A program made the translations under genes and the position numbers. A stretch of 12,308 bases of DNA, taken from Pseudomonadota bacterium. GTDB lineage: Bacteria; Pseudomonadota; Alphaproteobacteria; Sphingomonadales; Sphingomonadaceae. The notes under the pieces were generated by a model. It worked only from the letters and a program-made list of their open reading frames with translations, had not been told where the DNA came from and made no database searches. The stretch lies in the NCBI GenBank assembly GCA_023422695.1, contig JAFAGN010000044.1:1-12308 (forward strand), given 5' to 3'. How positions within the stretch are numbered: the stretch's first letter is position 1; every line of letters begins with the position of its first letter. This document shows, one piece after another, positions 7,108 to 12,308 of this stretch.

Positions 7108-8875
7108 TGGCCAGGCCACCTGCGTAGGTCAGCCGGGTGCGGTCCTTGCCATCGGGGAAGCGCGGCCATTTGCCTTGCGCCAGCGCGGCGCGGCTGACCG
7201 ACGGTTTGCCCTGCTGCGCCTCGTACATCCAATAATTGCGCAGCACGATGCCGACATAGCCGCGCGTTTCCCAATAGGGGATCGATTCCATATAGAGCAG
7301 CGGGTCGCCATTATCGCGGATTTCGGACTGCCAGCGCGCGATCGGGGCGGGACCGGCGTTATACGCGGCGATCACCTTGGGCAGCTGGCCGCCGGTCGAT
7401 GCGTCGCGGGCAAGATATTGCAGATAGCTTTGCCCCATATCCATGTTGACGGCGGGGATCGACAGGTCGCGCGTGTCGATGCTGTCGCCGCGCCAGCGCG
7501 CGACGTCGCGCGCGGTGCCGGGCCGCACCTGCATCAACCCCTTGGCGCCCGCCGGGCTGACCACGGCGCGCTGGAAGCGCGATTCCTGCAAGGTGTGGGC
7601 GAACACCAGCGCCGGGTCGACCTTCCACCCGCCATTGGGTTCCCATTTCGGCTGCGGGTAGCGCGCCTGTGCGGCGGGCTTGCGGCCTTGCGGGGTGTTG
7701 TGCGCGAGGTAGAGCTGGGTTTCGGGCAGGCTGAGCGATCCCGCCAGCGCGAGCAGCTGTTCATGCTGCCGCGCGTCGCCGATCCGCGCCTGATGGCGCA
7801 GCACTGCGTCGGCATATTTATCCTCGCCGATTTCGGACAGTGCCATCGCGGCGCGGACGTTGGGCAGGCTTTCGAGCGCGCGCCACGCTGACCGGTCGGC
7901 TCGGACCAGTTCGCGCTGGCTGTTGGGCGCGATGCCGAGCGTTTCGACCGCGAGCATGCCATAGAAGGTTTCTTCGTTCGCGGCGGCGGCGCGCAGGCGC
8001 GATTGCACCGATGCGGGTTCGCCTGCGGCGATCGCGGCGCGCGCGGCCCAATAATGAGCGGCAGCGCGAAGCTCGCTGTCGGGCGCCTCGCGCGACACGC
8101 GGTCAAAGGCGGTCAGCGCGGTGCGATAATCCTGCGTGCGCCACGCGGCCAGCCCCTGAACCCAGGCGCCCTGCGTCGACCAGGCGCTGCGCCCGCCCGA
8201 ACAGTCGGCAGCGAGCCGCAGCGCGTTCGCGTCGTCATTTTCGATATAATAGGACCAGGCGACCTTTTGGCGCCATTCGTCGCGCGCTTCGGGGGTCAGC
8301 CGGTCGGCGACCGCATTGAGCAAAGCTTCGGCGCCGGCGGGATCGTCGTTCTTGATCCGGTCGGGGATGGTGCGGGTCAGCGCCGCGGCGGCGGGATCGC
8401 TGCTGACCGCATCGGCGCCCAGACGGCGCGGCGCGCTGCCGGCCCAGGCGAGACGCGCCTGCATCGGCAGCGACGGCAAATCGGTGGCGCCGCGCTTCGT
8501 AGCGAGGCGGCCCAGCTGTTCGGCCTGCGGCAGATAAGGCGAGCGCGACAGGATCGGGACGATGTCGCTCACCTCGGCGCGCGGGCTGTTCGCGGCGGTG
8601 AGCAGTTCGGCGCGCAGGAAATCGTCGAGCGGCCCGCCCTTTGCGTCGGCGTCGCCGCCGTCGAGCAACGCCTTGGCATCGGCCCAGCGCTGACCCCGGA
8701 TCGCGGTCAATATCTGCGTATAATGTTGTTTCTGTTTCGACGTCAGAATGTCGGGTACCGTTTGCGGCGCGGCCACCATGTCGCGACTGCTCGCATCGGC
8801 GGCCAATACGGGCGTCGCCGCGGTTGCTGCCGCCAAAATTACGCTGGAAATCAAGGTTCTGGTCATCATGTTCAT
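7097..8875 (-). CDS. slt: Periplasmic soluble lytic transglycosylase (Slt70-like)
   Basis: This 592-residue exported muramidase-like enzyme cleaves the MurNAc-GlcNAc bond of peptidoglycan, leaving 1,6-anhydroMurNAc ends. Residues 1-25 form a signal peptide (Arg6, hydrophobic core, cleavage likely after PVLA). Residues about 45-400 are an alpha-helical superhelix with TPR-like segments such as AAHYWAARAAIAAGEP. The C-terminal SLT domain (about 415-555) carries the catalytic glutamate E431 in LQESRF, then GAKGLMQV (443-450), AAYNAGP (503-509) and YWETRGYVG. There is no lipobox cysteine, so it should be soluble in the periplasm. ATG 8875 is chosen because GGGGA lies nine bases before it; in-frame Met3 and Met4 are alternatives. 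It begins three bases after the stop of the UDG-like gene and overlaps moaB, indicating one transcript. Confidence 0.94.
   Translation of the reverse strand: MNMMTRTLISSVILAAATAATPVLAADASSRDMVAAPQTVPDILTSKQKQHYTQILTAIRGQRWADAKALLDGGDADAKGGPLDDFLRAELLTAANSPRAEVSDIVPILSRSPYLPQAEQLGRLATKRGATDLPSLPMQARLAWAGSAPRRLGADAVSSDPAAAALTRTIPDRIKNDDPAGAEALLNAVADRLTPEARDEWRQKVAWSYYIENDDANALRLAADCSGGRSAWSTQGAWVQGLAAWRTQDYRTALTAFDRVSREAPDSELRAAAHYWAARAAIAAGEPASVQSRLRAAAANEETFYGMLAVETLGIAPNSQRELVRADRSAWRALESLPNVRAAMALSEIGEDKYADAVLRHQARIGDARQHEQLLALAGSLSLPETQLYLAHNTPQGRKPAAQARYPQPKWEPNGGWKVDPALVFAHTLQESRFQRAVVSPAGAKGLMQVRPGTARDVARWRGDSIDTRDLSIPAVNMDMGQSYLQYLARDASTGGQLPKVIAAYNAGPAPIARWQSEIRDNGDPLLYMESIPYWETRGYVGIVLRNYWMYEAQQGKPSVSRAALAQGKWPRFPDGKDRTRLTYAGGLANAD
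7116..7121 (-). promoter_or_regulatory. Ribosome binding site for moaB inside the transglycosylase gene
   Basis: AGGTGG on the minus strand is eight bases before ATG 7107. It decides between that ATG and the GTG at 7119, which overlaps the site itself. Confidence 0.6.
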
Positions 8876-8878
8876 CTG

Positions 8879-9667
8879 TCAACGTCCCCGGTTGAGCAGT
8901 TTCAGGCTGTCCCAGGCCGCCGCCTTTTGCGCGGGCCGGGCCAGAAGCATCGCGGGATGCGCCACAGCCACTGTCTCCACCTTGCCGCCATCTTGGTTAA
9001 TATCGAGTAACTTGCCGCGGCTTTCGGGCAGCCCGGTCGCCGCCGCCATCCGGACGATGTCGCTGCCGATCAGCAGCAGCCTTTCGGGCCGCGCCAGTTT
9101 CAGGTGATGCCACAGCAAGCGGTCAAGCTCGGCAGCATCGGCGCCGTCGCACCGCCCGCCCGCGGGACGGGTGACCGCGAGGCTGGCCATATAACAGGCG
9201 TCGCGGGTGGTGCCGATCGCGCGCAGCATAGCGTCGAGCAATTGCCCCGCGGCGCCGGTGAACAGGGCGCCGTCGCGCTGGTCGTCGATTTCGGGCCATG
9301 CGGTGAGCAGCATCAGCGGCGCCCCCGCCTGGCCGACGGGCAATATGCGCCGTGCGTCCCACTGGCTGCCCGGCACATCGTCGCCGGTCGCCAGCCAGTG
9401 CTGAAATTCGTCCCAGCCGTCGGGAAAGATGACCGGTCCCTTGGGCTTCGCAGCCTGCGGTGCCTCCTGCCGCTGGAGTGCTGCGGGCAGCGGCGCGGCT
9501 TCGGGTTCGGGGGCAAGCGTCGGTTTGGGCCGCGGTGCCGCAGCGTCATTCGCCGGAGGCAGCACCAGCCAGCCCGCCGGTTCCTCACCGACGAGCGCGT
9601 CGACGCCCGCCAGCGACCACCAGTCGGTAATGCTTTCCGCCAGCGCCAATGATTGCGACCCACCCAT
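8879..9667 (-). CDS. Uracil-DNA glycosylase superfamily protein, divergent family 4-like
   Basis: This 262-residue protein has an acidic N-terminus, a low-complexity Ala/Pro/Glu-rich linker (about 38-78), then a UDG-superfamily fold (about 105-260). Supporting matches to family 4/5 enzymes are FTGAAGQLLDAML (136-148, compare F-V-G-x-A-G-x-L-L), CYMASLAVTRP (158-168), LLLIGSDIVRM (197-207) and AHPAMLL (236-242), the usual HPS-type closing motif. Two things differ from classic family 4. The GExPG catalytic loop is replaced by TAWPE (122-126). The four iron-sulfur cysteines are not present: only C158 and C173 exist, neither in a CxxC. Base-excision activity is therefore uncertain. It heads a tight minus-strand unit with the transglycosylase and moaB, and starts at ATG 9667 with a weak GAAGA site six bases upstream. 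Confidence 0.8.
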   Translation of the reverse strand: MGGSQSLALAESITDWWSLAGVDALVGEEPAGWLVLPPANDAAAPRPKPTLAPEPEAAPLPAALQRQEAPQAAKPKGPVIFPDGWDEFQHWLATGDDVPGSQWDARRILPVGQAGAPLMLLTAWPEIDDQRDGALFTGAAGQLLDAMLRAIGTTRDACYMASLAVTRPAGGRCDGADAAELDRLLWHHLKLARPERLLLIGSDIVRMAAATGLPESRGKLLDINQDGGKVETVAVAHPAMLLARPAQKAAAWDSLKLLNRGR

Positions 9668-9675
9668 ATGAAATC

Positions 9676-9704
9676 TTCAAACAGGCAGTTGACGGACCCG
9701 TCAA
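9676..9704 (-). promoter_or_regulatory. Putative promoter of the UDG-transglycosylase-moaB unit
   Basis: On the minus strand TTGACG (9704-9699) is followed after 17 bases by TTTGAA (9681-9676). The -35 is near consensus and the -10 is poor. Transcription would begin only a few bases before ATG 9667, so a nearly leaderless mRNA would result if this is correct. The -35 is one arm of the palindrome 9689-9704. Confidence 0.35.
9689..9704. promoter_or_regulatory. Perfect palindrome in the divergent promoter region (candidate operator)
   Basis: TTGACGG-AC-CCGTCAA is a 16-base inverted repeat with seven-base arms and no mismatch, located 22 bases upstream of the UDG-like gene start and 82 bases upstream of the ETF-QO start. 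Each arm is also a near-consensus -35 hexamer read outward in its own direction. It could be the site of a dimeric regulator controlling both directions, or simply two opposed -35 elements. The regulator cannot be named. Confidence 0.45.
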
Positions 9705-9733
9705 TTGGCGGGCATCGCAATTCGTGACAGAAT
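9705..9733 (+). promoter_or_regulatory. Putative ETF-QO promoter
   Basis: TTGGCG (9705-9710) and CAGAAT (9728-9733) are 17 bases apart, the optimum for a sigma-70-type promoter. The predicted start near 9740 would give an untranslated leader of about 46 bases ahead of GTG 9786. It directly adjoins the palindrome at 9689-9704. Confidence 0.4.
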
Positions 9734-9747
9734 GAGCGCAGGACGCG

Positions 9748-9789
9748 ATGAATGTCCGCGCTGGGACGGCAGAAAGGTATTTGCGGTGA
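9748..9789 (+). CDS. Possible 13-codon upstream reading frame before ETF-QO
   Basis: ATG 9748 opens a 13-residue frame (MNVRAGTAERYLR) ending in TGA at 9787-9789. The stop overlaps the ETF-QO GTG start as GTGA, the arrangement used for translational coupling. An AGGA lies about five bases upstream of the ATG. So short a frame can arise by chance. No regulatory amino-acid run or attenuator hairpin is visible. Confidence 0.2.
   Translation: MNVRAGTAERYLR
9772..9777 (+). promoter_or_regulatory. Ribosome binding site fixing the ETF-QO GTG start
   Basis: GAAAGG is eight bases before GTG 9786. Other in-frame candidates (TTG 9705, ATG 9732, ATG 9804) lack a comparable site or, for 9804, would remove residues that resemble the usual SERESMPYD beginning of the family. 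Confidence 0.6.
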
Positions 9790-11441
9790 GCGAACGGGAA
9801 TCGATGCCCTATGACGTGGTCATCGTCGGCGCGGGTCCGGCGGGACTTTCGGCGGCGATCCGCCTGAAACAACTGGCCAATGAAGCGGGCAGCGAGCTGT
9901 CGGTCTGTATCCTGGAAAAAGGGTCCGAGGTCGGCGCGCACATCCTGTCGGGCGCGGTGATCGACCCAAAGTCGCTCGACGAACTGCTTCCCGAATGGCG
10001 CGACATGGGCTGTCCGATGGCCGAAGTGCCGGTCAACGACAACCAGCATTGGGTGCTGACCAAGACCAAGAAGATCGGGGTGCCGCACTTCATCACCCCC
10101 GGTTTCATGCACAACAAGGGAACCTACACCGGCAGCCTGGGCAATCTGTGCCGCTGGCTGGCCGAGCAGGCCGAAGGGCTGGGGGTCGAAATCTTCCCGG
10201 GCTTTCCGGCGGCTGAAATCCTCTATAACGATGACGGTTCGGTCAAAGGCGTCGCGACGGGCGACATGGGCGTCGCGCGCGACGGTAGCCACAAGGCCGA
10301 CTATGCGCCGGGGCTGGAACTCCATGCCAAATACACCTTCTTCGGTGAAGGCGTGCGCGGCCATCTGACCAAGATGCTGAAACCGCAATTTGCGCTCGAC
10401 GCCGATTGCGAGCCGCAGGTCTATGGCCTTGGGGTCAAGGAATTGTGGGACATCGATCCCGAAAACCACGCGCCGGGCCGTGTCATCCACACGCAGGGCT
10501 GGCCGCTCGACGAGCACGCCAATGGTGGCGGGTTCCTCTATCATCAGGCGAACGGGCAGGTCGCGCTGGGGTTCGTCACCTGGCTCAATTATCGCAATCC
10601 GCACATCTCGCCCTTCCAGGAGATGCAAAAGTGGAAGACGCATCCCGAGATTGCGAAGATTTTGAAGGGCGGCAAGCGCGTGTCCTATGGCGCGCGCGCG
10701 ATCAGCGACGGCGGTTATCAGTCGGTTCCGAAGCTGGCCTTCCCCGGCGGCGCGCTGATCGGCGATAGTGCCGGGTTCCTGAACGTGCCGCGCATCAAGG
10801 GGACTCACACCGCGATGAAATCGGGGATGATGGCGGCCGAGGCGGCGTTTGCGGCGGTGACCGCTGGGCGCGGCAGCGACACGCTCGACGCCTATCAGGC
10901 GGCCTATGACGACAGCTGGGTCAAGAAGGAACTCAGCGTCGTGCGCAACGTCCTGCCGCTCGTCGAAAAATGGGGCGATCTGGGCGGGACGATCCTGTCG
11001 GGAATCACGATGTGGCTCGAAACGCTCAAGATCAAAGTGCCGTTCACGATGAAGCATCATCCGGACAATGAGAGCCTGTACCGCGCCGACATGATGCCGA
11101 AGCCGGATTATCCGAAGCCCGACGGGGTGCTGACCTTTGACCGTCTATCGTCGGTGTTCATTTCGAACACCAACCATGAGGAAGACCAGCCGGTCCATTT
11201 GCAGTTGAAGGACCCGTCAATTCCGGTGGCCTACAACCTGCCGCTCTATGACGAACCCGCGCAGCGCTATTGTCCCGCCGGAGTCTATGAAATCGTCGGC
11301 GAGGAAGAGGGCGATCCGAAGTTCGTGATCAACGCGCAGAATTGCGTCCATTGCAAGACGTGCGACATCAAGGATCCGACCCAGAATATCAACTGGGTCA
11401 CCCCCGAAGGCGGCGGAGGCCCAAATTACCCGAACATGTAA
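9786..11441 (+). CDS. Electron-transfer flavoprotein-ubiquinone oxidoreductase (ETF-QO)
   Basis: This 551-residue enzyme passes electrons from reduced electron-transfer flavoprotein, charged by acyl-CoA and other flavin dehydrogenases, to ubiquinone at the inner membrane. The N-terminal FAD dinucleotide-binding motif is DVVIVGAGPAG (10-20), followed by EKGSEVGAHILSGAVIDP. A second FAD-contacting stretch is ALIGDSAGFLNVPRIKGTHTAMKSG. The C-terminal ferredoxin-like [4Fe-4S] cluster ligands are C496, C520, C523 and C526 (NAQNCVHCKTCDIKDP), and the chain ends in the typical GGGGPNYPNM tail. Length is that of the bacterial and mitochondrial enzymes. The GTG start is supported by GAAAGG eight bases upstream and by the SERESMPYD opening. 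It is transcribed away from the UDG-like gene, and the next gene follows with overlap. No etfAB is in the window. Confidence 0.97.
   Translation: MSERESMPYDVVIVGAGPAGLSAAIRLKQLANEAGSELSVCILEKGSEVGAHILSGAVIDPKSLDELLPEWRDMGCPMAEVPVNDNQHWVLTKTKKIGVPHFITPGFMHNKGTYTGSLGNLCRWLAEQAEGLGVEIFPGFPAAEILYNDDGSVKGVATGDMGVARDGSHKADYAPGLELHAKYTFFGEGVRGHLTKMLKPQFALDADCEPQVYGLGVKELWDIDPENHAPGRVIHTQGWPLDEHANGGGFLYHQANGQVALGFVTWLNYRNPHISPFQEMQKWKTHPEIAKILKGGKRVSYGARAISDGGYQSVPKLAFPGGALIGDSAGFLNVPRIKGTHTAMKSGMMAAEAAFAAVTAGRGSDTLDAYQAAYDDSWVKKELSVVRNVLPLVEKWGDLGGTILSGITMWLETLKIKVPFTMKHHPDNESLYRADMMPKPDYPKPDGVLTFDRLSSVFISNTNHEEDQPVHLQLKDPSIPVAYNLPLYDEPAQRYCPAGVYEIVGEEEGDPKFVINAQNCVHCKTCDIKDPTQNINWVTPEGGGGPNYPNM
11415..11419 (+). 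promoter_or_regulatory. GGAGG sequence ahead of the start-less downstream gene
   Basis: A perfect GGAGG lies inside the ETF-QO glycine-rich tail, five bases before an ATT codon (11425) and 16 before ATG 11436. The glycine codons of the conserved GGGG tail could produce it by chance, so its use as a ribosome site for the next gene is only suggested. Confidence 0.35.
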
Positions 11442-12308
11442 GCTCGCGCGGGTTTTTCTGGCCGTCGGTGCACTCGCCGCGGCGACGCCAGCGCAGGCCG
11501 CCGACGATAGCGGCGCGGCGCTGAATGCGCTGGTCCGCGCGCGACTGGCCGAGGAGGGCGGCGAGCCTGCTGCTGCATTGGCGGCGCTGACCGACGCGGC
11601 TAGCCTAGCCCCGGCGCTCCCCGGGGTGCGCGGGCGGATATTGGAACAGGCGATCGAGGCGGGCGACCTGGCGGCGGCGCGCAGCGCGGCGTTGCAGCTG
11701 TGGACCGCGGGCGATCGCCGGTTCGATGCGCAACTGGTGCTGCTGGTCGATGCGATGCGGCGGTCGGACTGGAAAGCCGCGCGGGACATCATGGCGGGGC
11801 GCAGCGACAAGACGGGGGCCGACACGATCGGGCGGCTGATCCTGCCCACGGTCAATGCCTGGATCGATGTCGGCGCGCGCGTGAAGCAGCCCGAACGGCA
11901 TCTGCTGGACGCCAGCGGGCGCACGCGCGCCGAACCGGCGCTGAGCTTGCAGGTGGCACTGGTCCAGTTGGCGACGGGCCGCGCCGATGCCGCCACCACG
12001 TTGACCGACGAGATCGTCCTGACCGACCGGACGAGCCAGCTGGTCGCGCTGCGGCTGGCGGCGACGCTCGACAAGGCGGAGCAGCGCGATGCCGCCACGC
12101 GGCTGCGCGGGCGGATTGCGCTGGCGGCGGGACAGCGCGAGGATCCGATGCTGTTGCTGCCCGATCAGGCGGTGACGACCCCGCGCGCCGGGGTGGCGCA
12201 ATGGCTGGGATTGCTTGCCGACGGATTGGCGCGGGTACCGAACGGCAGCACGAAATTGCCGCTGCTATTCTCGCGCGCCGCCTTCTGGCTCAATGATCAG
12301 GATTGGGC
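11425..12308 (+). CDS. Secreted alanine-rich helical-repeat (TPR-like) protein, 3' end beyond window, start codon unclear
   Basis: The frame is open from 11329 to the window edge, and the protein is still being read at 12308. From 11440 it encodes a textbook signal peptide: Lys and Arg, then a VFLAVGALAAA core, then TPAQA with cleavage before ADD. About 270 residues of Ala/Leu-rich amphipathic helices follow (for example AALAALTDAA, LEQAIEAGDLAAARSAALQL and ALSLQVALVQLATGRADAATT), like tetratricopeptide or Sel1-type solenoids. I recognise no catalytic motif and cannot assign a function. No ATG, GTG or TTG occurs in frame before the signal peptide; the first such codon is TTG 11578, which would delete it. 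ATT 11425, with GGAGG five bases upstream, is the only candidate with a ribosome site. A one-base error in ATGTAAGCTC is the other explanation. It overlaps the ETF-QO end, so cotranscription is likely. Confidence 0.75.
   Translation, partial: MTRTCKLARVFLAVGALAAATPAQAADDSGAALNALVRARLAEEGGEPAAALAALTDAASLAPALPGVRGRILEQAIEAGDLAAARSAALQLWTAGDRRFDAQLVLLVDAMRRSDWKAARDIMAGRSDKTGADTIGRLILPTVNAWIDVGARVKQPERHLLDASGRTRAEPALSLQVALVQLATGRADAATTLTDEIVLTDRTSQLVALRLAATLDKAEQRDAATRLRGRIALAAGQREDPMLLLPDQAVTTPRAGVAQWLGLLADGLARVPNGSTKLPLLFSRAAFWLNDQDW

Noticed and set aside
9585..11060. 491-codon minus-strand frame under ETF-QO
   Set aside because: Same GC-driven shadow. ETF-QO on the plus strand has intact FAD and iron-sulfur motifs.
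11217..12098. Minus-strand 293-codon and plus-strand 198-codon (11700) frames near the right edge
   Set aside because: The competing plus-strand frame from about 11425 has a clean signal peptide, sensible helical composition and runs uninterrupted to the edge. The others are Ser/Arg-rich shadows.
1..12308. A defence island, prophage, CRISPR array or other mobile system
   Set aside because: Gene content is housekeeping throughout, with uniform GC-rich coding style. There are no spaced direct repeats, integrase, transposase, toxin-antitoxin pair or tRNA attachment site.

Overview
The window is GC-rich chromosomal DNA in which almost every base is coding. Its protein sequences look alphaproteobacterial and most like Sphingomonadales (Sphingopyxis, Sphingomonas and relatives). 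The support is the style of the DnaE1, ETF-QO and periplasmic lytic transglycosylase proteins, a GTTC-N7-GTTC LexA-type box, and small GC-rich interspersed palindromes. The genus is inferred, not proven. I see no rRNA, tRNA, CRISPR array, transposase or phage gene.

Layout. (1) 88-3576, plus strand: the replicative DNA polymerase III alpha subunit, dnaE, preceded by one copy of an interspersed palindrome (20-44). (2) 3647-5254, plus: an AMP-forming acyl-CoA synthetase. (3) 5276-5351: a long imperfect hairpin in the gap between convergent genes. (4) 5356-6444, minus: a PA0069-family radical SAM protein (SplB-like) with a GTG start. A perfect alphaproteobacterial SOS-box match lies 25-39 bases upstream of that start. 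(5) 6493-6580: a second long hairpin, made from the same palindrome family as 20-44, abutting the moaB stop codon. (6) 6583-9667, minus: a tight three-gene unit transcribed in the order UDG-superfamily protein, soluble lytic transglycosylase, moaB, with gaps of 3 bases and an 11-base overlap. (7) 9668-9785: a divergent intergenic region with a perfect 16-bp palindrome over the putative -35 elements of both directions. (8) 9786-11441, plus: electron-transfer flavoprotein-ubiquinone oxidoreductase (ETF-QO). (9) About 11425 to the window end, plus: a secreted helical-repeat protein, cut off by the window edge, with no ordinary start codon.

The genes are mostly housekeeping: replication, acyl-CoA activation and delivery of electrons to ubiquinone (the ligase and ETF-QO plausibly serve the same fatty-acid oxidation route), peptidoglycan turnover and molybdenum cofactor synthesis. 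The items most worth follow-up are the SOS box in front of the radical SAM gene, the missing start codon of the last gene, the degenerate catalytic motifs of the UDG-like protein, the divergent palindrome, and the two families of hairpin repeats.
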